Shown piece by piece: positions 1-7,762 of a stretch of 64,000 nt of DNA. Made by a program: the position numbers and the translations under genes. The stretch is from NCBI RefSeq assembly GCF_014217835.1, contig NZ_CP055263.1, positions 3,103,501 to 3,167,500 of the forward strand, read 5' to 3'. The notes beneath the pieces were generated by a model, which was given only the letters and a program-made list of their open reading frames with translations, did not search any database and was not told where the DNA came from. Origin of the DNA: Metabacillus sp. KUDC1714 (GTDB lineage: Bacteria > Bacillota > Bacilli > Bacillales > Bacillaceae). The number at the start of each line of letters is the position of its first letter. Within the stretch, counting starts at the first letter, position 1.

Positions 1-1454
1 AATATTCTTTTACACCGAATGAACATGCGACAATCGTTAAGCGATTGATTGAGGCTGGTGCCATACCAGTTGGTAAAGCAAATCTAGATCAGTTTGCAAC
101 AGGTCTTGTAGGAACAAGAAGTCCATATGGAGAAACAAAAAATTCGTTGAACCCTGAATTAATCAGCGGTGGTTCAAGCTCAGGTTCCGCTGTTTCAGTT
201 GCACGAGGGATGGCCGCCTTTTCTCTTGGAACTGATACAGCTGGATCAGGTCGTATACCGGCTGCCCTGAACAGTCTTGTCGGCTATAAACCAAGTCTTG
301 GGGCATGGCCGATCAAAGGTCTGGTAAAAGCCTGTGCTAGCTTGGACTGTATTAATGTGTTTACCAATAGTCTTTCAGATGCTTTGCTTGTTGATGAAGT
401 GGTACGCGGGCTTGAAAGCTCTGATCCATGGTCCAAGTCAATCACGCGTAAATCCAATGCCCTTCCGGAAAAAATTTATCTTGTGCAAGAACCTCCTACA
501 TTTTTCGGACCCTTTGCACAGGACTACAAACAGGCATGGGAAAAAGCTGTTGCCCGCGTTGGGAAATTGGATATTCCGATCGAATACATCGATGGAAGCT
601 ATTTAGCGGAAGCCGCTGCTATTCTTTATGAAGGACCGTGGGTCGCTGAACGCTGGGCGGAATTAGGGGAATTTATTACGACACATGAGAATGCCGCTTT
701 TCCTGTGACAGAAACAGTCCTTCGTTCCGGAGCAAATCCAGAGCATGATGCGTCTTCTTTATTTAAAGCGATTCACAGGCTACAGACATTAACGAAAAAA
801 GCCCATCAGCAGTTAAAAAATGCGGTTTTGGTCATGCCGACATGCGGAGGTACATGGACGCGTGAAGAAGTACGTGAAAATCCAATTGAAACCAACAGTC
901 TTATGGGACTATATACGAATCATTGCAATCTATTAGATCTTAGTGCTGTAGCGGTTCCAGCAGAAGCTGAAGAAGAAAATCTACCATTTGGAATTACGTT
1001 GTTTTCAAGCAATGAAAATGAGCATTTGATTTGTGGGCTTGCCGATTTATTTATACATGGTCGCCGCTTTCGACAAAAGAAGGAAACGACACTCGTAGCA
1101 GTATGTGGACTGCATATGCGTGGATTTCCGTTAGAAAAGCAAATGATCGAACATGGAGCTGTCTTTATTCGAGAAACGAAAACCGCTCCGCAATACAAAA
1201 TGATTAAACTATCTTCCCATCCATCTAAACCGGGATTAATTCGATTGAACGAACCAGGGGCGTCTATTGAAGTAGAGGTTTGGGAAATGCCACTCAGCCA
1301 GTTCGGATCCTTCGTCTCTCTGATTCCATCTCCGCTTGGGATTGGAAAGGTAGAATTGGAAGATGGCTCTGAAATACCAGGATTTATCTGTGAAACAAGT
1401 GCAGCCAAAACAGCAGAAGATATTTCACATACTGGTGGCTGGCGTTATTCTTGA
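1..1454 (+). CDS. atzF: Allophanate hydrolase (amidase family), 5'-truncated by the window edge
   Basis: The reading frame is open from base 3, so the gene enters from the left; a TTG at 45 is internal, not the start. Allophanate hydrolase splits allophanate to ammonia and CO2 in the urea carboxylase or cyanurate pathway. The amidase-signature part shows the Gly/Ser-rich loop GGSSSGSAVSVARG and the following GTDTAGSGRIPA, which hold the cis-Ser/Ser residues of the Ser-Ser-Lys triad (the Lys lies near VGKANLDQF). After about residue 345 a second domain starts (VAVCGLHMRGFPLEKQ, later LNEPGASIEVEVWEMP), the small C-terminal domain typical of AtzF and absent from plain amidases. A terminator follows at 1517. 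The operon partners lie outside the window, so the pathway is inferred from the family only. Confidence 0.85.
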   Translation, partial: YSFTPNEHATIVKRLIEAGAIPVGKANLDQFATGLVGTRSPYGETKNSLNPELISGGSSSGSAVSVARGMAAFSLGTDTAGSGRIPAALNSLVGYKPSLGAWPIKGLVKACASLDCINVFTNSLSDALLVDEVVRGLESSDPWSKSITRKSNALPEKIYLVQEPPTFFGPFAQDYKQAWEKAVARVGKLDIPIEYIDGSYLAEAAAILYEGPWVAERWAELGEFITTHENAAFPVTETVLRSGANPEHDASSLFKAIHRLQTLTKKAHQQLKNAVLVMPTCGGTWTREEVRENPIETNSLMGLYTNHCNLLDLSAVAVPAEAEEENLPFGITLFSSNENEHLICGLADLFIHGRRFRQKKETTLVAVCGLHMRGFPLEKQMIEHGAVFIRETKTAPQYKMIKLSSHPSKPGLIRLNEPGASIEVEVWEMPLSQFGSFVSLIPSPLGIGKVELEDGSEIPGFICETSAAKTAEDISHTGGWRYS

Positions 1455-1516
1455 GCGACTTTAAAATAAAGAGAGCTTTAAATTAAACAAAGTTTGCTAA
1501 TTTTATAAGGTTTAAG

Positions 1517-1553
1517 AAAAGATCCTGTATTAATTTAATCAGGATCTTTTTTT
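1517..1553 (+). terminator. Rho-independent terminator of the allophanate hydrolase gene
   Basis: AAAAGATCCTG (1517-1527) pairs with CAGGATCTTTT (1540-1550) over 11 bp and runs into a T tract. It lies 63 bp after the stop codon. From here to 1826 I see no gene or other clear signal. Confidence 0.85.
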
Positions 1554-1825
1554 GCTCTAACACGGTGGTGATTTGGTGATAAATAAACTAGGTTAATATC
1601 TTTCATTTTTATATAGAGAAGATTAAGCAAACATTTGCGATGAATAGAATAACGTTCGCTTCTTCATTTGTTGCATAACAAGGTGCCTTTATTAATGGGG
1701 GTACTAAATCCTATGCAAATTAATTGCATTAAAAAGCCTACAAAGGTTTGTGTTTTTAGTAATATCAGTTCATGAAAACAATAATAACTCACTAAACGGT
1801 TCAATAATCCAAAATAATATATGAC

Positions 1826-1854
1826 TTGAATGAAAGCGGATAATTAGGTATATT
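1826..1854 (+). promoter_or_regulatory. Probable sigma-A promoter of the LacI-type regulator
   Basis: TTGAAT (1826-1831) and TATATT (1849-1854) are separated by 17 bp. A transcript would start near 1861, just before the operator-like site at 1866. A partial CRE-like stretch (TGAAAGCGGATAAT, 1831-1844) lies in the spacer but lacks the conserved 3' end, so I do not call it. Confidence 0.5.
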
Positions 1855-1865
1855 TGTAGTAAGTT

Positions 1866-1881
1866 TAGTAAAATATAACTA
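1866..1881. promoter_or_regulatory. Degenerate LacI-type operator, likely autoregulatory
   Basis: TAGTAAAATATAACTA matches 12 of 16 bases of the perfect palindrome at 4448-4463, including both outer half-sites (TAGTAAA and ACTA) at the same spacing. It lies right after the expected transcription start of the regulator gene, a classical roadblock position. Confidence 0.5.
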
Positions 1882-1917
1882 AATAAAGTAGTATTGTTAA
1901 CTAAAGAGGGTGGAATT

Positions 1918-2946
1918 GTGACGACAATTAAGGATGTTGCGTCTAAAGCTAATGTATCAACAGCGACTGTTTCAAGAATATTAAGTAATGATGAAACCTT
2001 ATCTGTTGGAGAGGATACGAGAAAACGTGTTATTGAAACTGCAAATTTATTAAATTATAAGCCAGCAAGAAGAAAGAATTGCAAGAGCTTAGAACAGAGT
2101 CCTAATATCGGCTTAGTTTTAACTAGTTCACAAGAAGATGAAATAAATGACCCTTATTACTTATCGATTCGTCTTGGAATTGAAATGGCATGTGAATTCT
2201 ATAAGTTAAGGATTAATACGATCATTAGACTTAACCAGGATATTGATACAAATAGCTTGAATGAATTAGACGGAATAATAATAGTTGGTTCGATTAGTGA
2301 TTATGCTATACAAAAAATTAAGAAAAATAAGAAAGAAATTGTCTTTGTGAATTTTGATCCTAAGTTGAGCGGTTGTGATATTGTAATTTCTGATCTAGCA
2401 AGTGCAACTGAACGAGTGCTAGAGCACTTAATGAATTTAAACCATAACCAAATCGGTTATATCGGTGGAATGGAGATTATAAAGGATTTTAAAAATAATA
2501 TTGAAAGTGAACTTGATGATATTAGAAAAGTAACATTCCAAAAGATCATGCATGAAAAAGGGTTGCTAATAAATGAAAATGTTCTAATTTCAAGTGATTG
2601 GGGTCCAAATGGTGGATACCAACTGATGAAAGAAATGATTAGAAAAGGTAACCTGCCAACTGCAATTGTTGTAGCAAGTGACCCGATGGCTATGGGAGCG
2701 TTAAGAGCTCTCCATGAAGCAAATATAAAAGTACCTGATGATGTTTCAATTTTTAGTTTTGATGATATTGAGTCTGCTGCATATTTGAGTCCACCACTTA
2801 CGACAGTAAAGGTATATCCTGATGAAATGGGTAAAACAGCAGTGAAGTTACTAAAAGACCGAATAAATGGAAGAAAAGTAGCGATAAAAACAGTATTAGA
2901 AACTGATTTAGTATTAAGAGAAAGTTGTCAATACAAAAAAGAGTAA
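1918..2946 (+). CDS. LacI family transcriptional regulator of the alpha-galactoside cassette
   Basis: 342-residue repressor with an N-terminal helix-turn-helix (TIKDVASKANVSTATVSRIL) and a periplasmic-binding-protein-like effector domain ending in the usual LTTVKVYPDEMGKTAVKLL region. I chose the GTG at 1918 because AGAGGGTGG lies 6-14 bp upstream and because LacI proteins begin directly with the helix-turn-helix; the TTG at 1894 has no such site. It precedes an AraC regulator and the sugar ABC genes. A 16-bp palindrome sits in the promoter of the solute-binding protein gene and a weaker copy sits in its own promoter, so it probably represses both. The effector is unknown; an alpha-galactoside is likely from context. 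Confidence 0.85.
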   Translation: MTTIKDVASKANVSTATVSRILSNDETLSVGEDTRKRVIETANLLNYKPARRKNCKSLEQSPNIGLVLTSSQEDEINDPYYLSIRLGIEMACEFYKLRINTIIRLNQDIDTNSLNELDGIIIVGSISDYAIQKIKKNKKEIVFVNFDPKLSGCDIVISDLASATERVLEHLMNLNHNQIGYIGGMEIIKDFKNNIESELDDIRKVTFQKIMHEKGLLINENVLISSDWGPNGGYQLMKEMIRKGNLPTAIVVASDPMAMGALRALHEANIKVPDDVSIFSFDDIESAAYLSPPLTTVKVYPDEMGKTAVKLLKDRINGRKVAIKTVLETDLVLRESCQYKKE

Positions 2947-3016
2947 GAGAAAAGAAACCGATTTTATTCAGCAAAATTGGACCTTAACGAGCTATTTAAG
3001 AGACTTGATCTACAAG

Positions 3017-3038
3017 AAAGGCTGTTTAGGCAGCCTTT
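3017..3038. other. Short inverted repeat between the two regulator genes
   Basis: AAAGGCTG (3017-3024) and CAGCCTTT (3031-3038) form a perfect 8-bp stem, but no T run follows on either strand. It may be a weak attenuator or a remnant of a mobile-element end; the MITE in this window starts with a similar AGGCTG. Confidence 0.35.
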
Positions 3039-3152
3039 AGGAATAGGTTTCAAAATCTTAAGCAAAAGTCTTAGTTGAAACCGAAAACTCCTGGATTTTA
3101 TATCCTATTATTAATGTCCATCACACAAATATGATTCACAGGAGTGTGAAAT

Positions 3153-4100
3153 ATGAAACGAGCAACAAGTGATTTTGAAAAAGATCCTCCATCAATTCAA
3201 AGCTATTATGAAGGGACTACTTTGTCAAACCGAAAACGAGGATCCTATGGGTTTCGGTTTCAAGATAGATCCTATAAATATTTAGTTAACCTTTGGAATA
3301 TCGGGTGGGAATTACAATCTTCAACTGATTATTGTTGGGATGGTAATGAACGTGATGAGATAGGGAAACTTATTTTTCAATATACACTATCTGGTACAGG
3401 GAAATTAGAAATAGAAGATCAATCATATACACTTCAAAAAGGACAAGCTTTTATAGTCTCAATCCCTAGTAATCACCGGTATTATTTCTCAGGTGGAAGT
3501 GAACCATGGGAATATATTTTTCTTACTCTATATGGTCTTGAAGCCGAAAAAGCATGGAGTTATATAACGAAAAGAACGGGACCGATACTAGACATACCTC
3601 CTGACTCCCCTCTAATAAACTCAATTTTTAATATTTATAAAGAAACAAGAAAAGAAAATGTTAAAGACGCTTACTATGCATCGGCTTTGAGCTATAGGTT
3701 TCTTATGGAATTAATTCGTTTTACAAAAAACAATACCAATCAAGATGTAATTCCAACAAATATTAAAAAGGCTATTACATTTATGGAAGACTATTTGGAT
3801 CGTGACTTAACTTTGGAAGATATTTCTGAGGAAAGTAACTTATCAAGGTATTATTTTTCAAAAATATTTAAAGAGCAGGTAAAAGTAACTCCAATGCAAT
3901 ATTTAACGCAATTAAGAATAAAAAAATCTACGTATCTACTTTTGCAAACGAATAAGACAATTAATGAGATTGCTATTGAGGTTGGTTTTAAAAACGGAAA
4001 CTATTTCAATAAAGTTTTTAAAAAGTCACTAGGAGTTTCTGCTGGTGAATTTAGGAAAGATAATGGTCATAATTTTATGGATTACATTGTTACGGAATAG
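3153..4100 (+). CDS. AraC family regulator with cupin-like sensor domain (RafR/MsmR type)
   Basis: 315 residues. The N-terminal half carries a cupin-type sugar-sensing fold (IFQYTLSGTGKLEIEDQSYTLQKGQAFIV, residues about 73-101) and the C-terminal 100 residues are two AraC helix-turn-helix motifs (LTLEDISEESNLSRYYFSKIFK, then INEIAIEVGFKNGNYFNKVFKK). The ATG at 3153 has CAGGAGTG 8 bp upstream. Proteins of this kind activate raffinose/melibiose genes in Firmicutes, which fits the GH36 alpha-galactosidase downstream. The cassette therefore seems to have a LacI repressor and an AraC activator. A terminator follows, so the structural genes have their own promoter. Confidence 0.85.
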   Translation: MKRATSDFEKDPPSIQSYYEGTTLSNRKRGSYGFRFQDRSYKYLVNLWNIGWELQSSTDYCWDGNERDEIGKLIFQYTLSGTGKLEIEDQSYTLQKGQAFIVSIPSNHRYYFSGGSEPWEYIFLTLYGLEAEKAWSYITKRTGPILDIPPDSPLINSIFNIYKETRKENVKDAYYASALSYRFLMELIRFTKNNTNQDVIPTNIKKAITFMEDYLDRDLTLEDISEESNLSRYYFSKIFKEQVKVTPMQYLTQLRIKKSTYLLLQTNKTINEIAIEVGFKNGNYFNKVFKKSLGVSAGEFRKDNGHNFMDYIVTE

Positions 4101-4108
4101 TAGATTGA

Positions 4109-4142
4109 GGAAGAGGTTATAGATCTCTTCCATTTTTATTTT
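4109..4142 (+). terminator. Terminator after the AraC regulator
   Basis: GGAAGAG (4109-4115) pairs with CTCTTCC (4125-4131), followed by a T-rich tail, 9 bp after the stop codon. The remaining 300 bp up to the promoter at 4443 hold no gene that I can see. Confidence 0.7.
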
Positions 4143-4442
4143 ATGAATACCTTTATGGTTTATGGCAGCTCAAGAGTCAACTTTAACTAATTCTACCTCT
4201 AAATTTTTAAATTACACTTCATAAAACACTTCAAAATTTTACTTAAAATTCATTTAAAATTTACTTAAACTAAGCCGATTGGAAGCTGATTTTTAATAAA
4301 TAGCCATAATTCTTAAATCTGTAAATACCGCGTGCATAAAGGGTTTAAAGGAGTAATGATAGAAAAGATGAACATAAATAATTTTTAGTTAATTTAGTAG
4401 AAATAGCGAATAATTACCCTTAATTCAACAAAAACTTACTCT

Positions 4443-4470
4443 TGTAATAGTAAACGTTTACTAATATATT
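4443..4470 (+). promoter_or_regulatory. Promoter of the alpha-galactoside ABC operon with embedded LacI operator
   Basis: A -35 like TTGTAA (4443-4448) and a -10 like TATATT (4465-4470) are 16 bp apart. The perfect 16-bp palindrome TAGTAAACGTTTACTA fills the spacer exactly (4448-4463). A bound LacI dimer would block RNA polymerase. Confidence 0.7.
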
Positions 4471-4510
4471 GGTTGTAGAGTAACTAAATATTATTTGAGG
4501 GGGAACTAGG

Positions 4511-5800
4511 GTGAAGAAAACAATAGTAGTTATGATTGTTTTATTATTTTCAATAGGATTAGCAGCTTGTAGTAATGAGGAAAAAAGCAGCAATCAAAAT
4601 AATGGAAAACAAGTAGAACTAACTTTTGCAACTTGGGGAAGTCCAGCAGAATTTGAAGTTTTACAAAAAGCAGTAGATAAATTTAATGAAGAACATGAGG
4701 ACATCCATGTAAAAGATATAATTGGTATCCCATGGGCGAACTATAATCAAACAATTACGACTAGATTACAAGGTGGAGAAGCTCCGGACGTTTTTTATGT
4801 GAATGGACAAAACATTTCAAATTTAATTGAAACAAAATCTATACTACCGATTAATGATTTTATGGAGAGTTCTGAATCCTATGTAAAGGTTGATGAATAC
4901 CCGAAAGATATCTGGGGCCCGTCAGATAAAGATGGCATCAAATATGGATTCTCTGTAGATTCTAATCCAATTGTTATGTACTATAACAAAAAAGTATTTG
5001 AAGAAGCTGGAGTAAAAACGCCTCAGGAGTACTTTGATGAAGGGAAATGGAATTGGGATGCTATGGAGGAAGTTACGAGTCAATTAGTTGAGGCAGGAAA
5101 GTATGGATTTGTACAGGACCCTGCACACAATGCAATGTTGAATTGGGTATGGGCTAATGGTGGAGAATTTGCAGTTGATGGTGAGGTCGTAGTTCAAAAT
5201 GATCCGAAGGCTAAAGAAGCATTTGAATTTGTTAATAAAATGATTGAAAGCGGTAACTTTGTATCGGGTGGTACCCTTCCTGAAGGACAAGGGTCAGATG
5301 CGATGTTTATGTCTAATCAAGTAGGGATGATTGGCGGTGGACGTTGGTATTCACCAGGTTTCAAAGAGGCTAATGTTGAGTACGATTATATACCTTGGCC
5401 ATCAAATACCGAGAATAAATTGGAACCAGCAGAAATTGCAACCGCATTCCTATCAGTTAATAGTGATACAGAGCATAAGGAAGCAGCTCTTAAGTTTGCA
5501 TCTTACTATAGTTCAGAAATAGGACAAGAAGTACGTTTGAAAGGTCAAGGGAATGCAGTTCCATCTGTACTAGGACTCGATCATCTAATTACCGATAGTC
5601 CAGAGACGGAACATGCAAAATATTTGTTAGACGCGAGAAATATTGGTAGAGTAGTTGATTTTGCGGTTAGTATACCTGGATTAAATGATGAATTAAATTC
5701 TATTTATCAATTGTTTATGCTAGGTGACCTAACTGTAGATGAAACAATAAATCAGTTAACGGAAACTAGCCAAAAAATGGTTGCTGAAAATAAAGAATAA
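4511..5800 (+). CDS. ABC transporter sugar-binding lipoprotein (CUT1 family)
   Basis: 429-residue extracytoplasmic binding protein (SBP type 1, MalE/MsmE-like). The signal peptide ends in a lipobox (IGLAAC), so it is a membrane-anchored lipoprotein. Further signs are LTFATWGSPAEFEVLQKAV, GEAPDVFYVNG and MYYNKKVFEEAGVKTP, all typical of family 1 binding proteins. The start is a GTG with GAGGGGG 8 bp upstream. Its promoter carries the LacI operator, and two permease genes follow after a stem-loop. With the GH36 enzyme downstream the ligand is probably raffinose, melibiose or stachyose. No ATPase gene is present; such importers usually share MsmX. Confidence 0.88.
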   Translation: MKKTIVVMIVLLFSIGLAACSNEEKSSNQNNGKQVELTFATWGSPAEFEVLQKAVDKFNEEHEDIHVKDIIGIPWANYNQTITTRLQGGEAPDVFYVNGQNISNLIETKSILPINDFMESSESYVKVDEYPKDIWGPSDKDGIKYGFSVDSNPIVMYYNKKVFEEAGVKTPQEYFDEGKWNWDAMEEVTSQLVEAGKYGFVQDPAHNAMLNWVWANGGEFAVDGEVVVQNDPKAKEAFEFVNKMIESGNFVSGGTLPEGQGSDAMFMSNQVGMIGGGRWYSPGFKEANVEYDYIPWPSNTENKLEPAEIATAFLSVNSDTEHKEAALKFASYYSSEIGQEVRLKGQGNAVPSVLGLDHLITDSPETEHAKYLLDARNIGRVVDFAVSIPGLNDELNSIYQLFMLGDLTVDETINQLTETSQKMVAENKE

Positions 5801-5813
5801 AGAATAATTCATT

Positions 5814-5845
5814 AAGAATAAGGGACCAAGTCGTGTTCCTTATTC
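5814..5845 (+). other. Intercistronic stem-loop between binding protein and permease genes
   Basis: AGAATAAGG (5814-5822) pairs with CCTTATTCT (5837-5845), with no long T run after it. Stem-loops at this place in ABC operons typically stabilise the upstream message and lower permease expression; here that is inference. Confidence 0.5.
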
Positions 5846-5873
5846 TATATTAAATTAAAAAAAGGTGATTTAA

Positions 5874-6743
5874 ATGCACACAAATAAAACAAAATGGTGG
5901 GGTTATTTTTTTATAGGTCCACAACTCATTGGAATGTTGGCATTTTCATTAATTCCGCTCGTCTCTGCACTAGTGTTAAGTTTTATGGACTGGGACGGTT
6001 TTAACTCTGCAAAATTTGTTAGTTTATCCAATTATATAGATCAGTTAAGTAATGATAATTTTATAACTGCTTTAATCAATACCGCTTATTACACGCTTTT
6101 GGTAGTCCCAGTAGGGATAGCATTAGCTTTAGTTGTGGCTCTGGGATTAAATAATGTTACGGGAAGTAATGTATACAGAGTTTTTTACTTTATGCCTGTT
6201 GTCACAAGTTCAGTTTCTATAGGTGTCATTTGGATGTGGTTGTTGAACGGGGACTTTGGTTTAATTAATCAATTACTTTCTTATGTAGGTATAGAGGGCC
6301 CTAATTGGTTAACAGATAGAAAACTAGTCCTACCTTCCATTGCAATGTTAAGTATTTGGTGGGGATTGGGTACAAATATGGTGATATTTTTAGCTGGTCT
6401 AAAAGGGATTTCAAAAACCTTTTATGAAGCAGCAGATATTGATGGGGCAAGCCCTTTACAGAAATTTCGTCATATCACCTTACCAATGTTATCACCGACA
6501 ACATTTTTTATTTCCATAACAACAATTATTGGTTCGTTCCAAGTGTTTGATCAAACGTATGTCATGACAAAAGGTGGACCAGGGAAAGCAAGCTATACCG
6601 TGGTTTATCACATTTATGATACCGCATTTGGTCGATTTGATTTTGGGGCAAGTTCAGCTGCAGCTATGATTCTTTTCATTATTATATTAATCTTTACCTT
6701 AATTCAGTTCTTGGGTTCAAGAAAGTGGGTTCATTATGAGTGA
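5874..6743 (+). CDS. Sugar ABC transporter permease (MalF/UgpA type)
   Basis: 289-residue inner-membrane permease with about six hydrophobic segments. The cytoplasmic EAA loop that contacts the ATPase reads FYEAADIDGASPLQKFRHITLP. The ATG at 5874 has AAAGGTG upstream. The 3' end overlaps the next permease by 8 bp, showing translational coupling. It works with the lipoprotein at 4511 and the permease at 6736. Confidence 0.9.
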   Translation: MHTNKTKWWGYFFIGPQLIGMLAFSLIPLVSALVLSFMDWDGFNSAKFVSLSNYIDQLSNDNFITALINTAYYTLLVVPVGIALALVVALGLNNVTGSNVYRVFYFMPVVTSSVSIGVIWMWLLNGDFGLINQLLSYVGIEGPNWLTDRKLVLPSIAMLSIWWGLGTNMVIFLAGLKGISKTFYEAADIDGASPLQKFRHITLPMLSPTTFFISITTIIGSFQVFDQTYVMTKGGPGKASYTVVYHIYDTAFGRFDFGASSAAAMILFIIILIFTLIQFLGSRKWVHYE

Positions 6744-7626
6744 GAAAATATTAATAACGCCTAAACAATTAACAACAAATCGAACGTTAGTAGCAAGTAA
6801 AAGAAAACAGACTGTGTTAAAAATAATGCTTCATCTTCTTTTAATCATTGGAGCTATTGTTATGTCTGGTCCATTTATATGGATGTTCTTAAGTGCTGTT
6901 AAACCATTAGATCAGATCTTTGCTGTACCACCGAAGTGGATACCAGAGCCGTTTGTCTGGAGTAATTTTATAGATTCATTAAAGGCAATGCCTTTTGGTA
7001 AAGCTTATTTTAATAGTTTTTATATCTCGATCATTGTAGTTGCTAGCCAAATATTGACTTGCTCAATGGCGGCATATGGGTTTGCGAAGATCAAATTTCC
7101 GGGTTCGAAAGTGTTATTTATTTTGTTTTTATCAACTATGATGGTTCCTATGCAAGTAACATTAATTCCGCTTTATTTAATAATGGATGCAATTGGATGG
7201 TTAAATACACATGCATCTATTATTATACCGAGTGCTTTATTTAACGCGTTTGGTGTATTTCTCCTACGTCAATTTATAATGGGCATTCCAAAAGAAATGG
7301 AAGAAGCAGCGATTATTGATGGTGCGAATCCATTTCAAGTGTATGTGAAGGTAATATTACCGTTAATTAAGCCATCATTGGCAGCGTTTGGGATATTTTC
7401 TTTTATTGGTGTTTGGAATAATTTTATTCAACCTTTAACCTTTTTAAGTAGCCAGGAGCTATATACTGTACCACTTCTGCTTAGTTATTTTAAAGGGCTT
7501 TATGTAACAAATTGGGCACTAATGATGGCTGGTGCTACTATTTCTGTCATACCTATTCTAGTAGTTTATATTATTGCTCAAAGACAGATTATTGAAGGGA
7601 TAACACTCACAGGAGTAAAAGGTTAA
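6736..7626 (+). CDS. Sugar ABC transporter permease (MalG/UgpE type)
   Basis: 296-residue second permease of the importer. The EAA motif is EMEEAAIIDGANPFQVYVKVILPL, near residues 189-212, followed by the usual PSLAAFGIFSFIGVWNNF segment. The N-terminus is hydrophilic for about 30 residues before the first membrane helix. The start overlaps the previous gene by 8 bp. After the stop, 136 bp without a clear terminator lead to the alpha-galactosidase, so the genes are probably co-transcribed. Confidence 0.9.
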   Translation: MSEKILITPKQLTTNRTLVASKRKQTVLKIMLHLLLIIGAIVMSGPFIWMFLSAVKPLDQIFAVPPKWIPEPFVWSNFIDSLKAMPFGKAYFNSFYISIIVVASQILTCSMAAYGFAKIKFPGSKVLFILFLSTMMVPMQVTLIPLYLIMDAIGWLNTHASIIIPSALFNAFGVFLLRQFIMGIPKEMEEAAIIDGANPFQVYVKVILPLIKPSLAAFGIFSFIGVWNNFIQPLTFLSSQELYTVPLLLSYFKGLYVTNWALMMAGATISVIPILVVYIIAQRQIIEGITLTGVKG

Positions 7627-7762
7627 TAATTTGGTAGGTTCAATATATATAAAACAGATGTTGAGGAACACCTAAGTTATTTTGTATTTATGTATATTAA
7701 AATGATGATTAGTGGACTGACAAAATTAGTTAATAGATAAAATCGGTCTAAAGGAGACAACA

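Noticed and set aside
1831..1844. CRE box in the lacI promoter
   Set aside because: TGAAAGCGGATAAT matches only the first half of the consensus; the required 3' end is absent.
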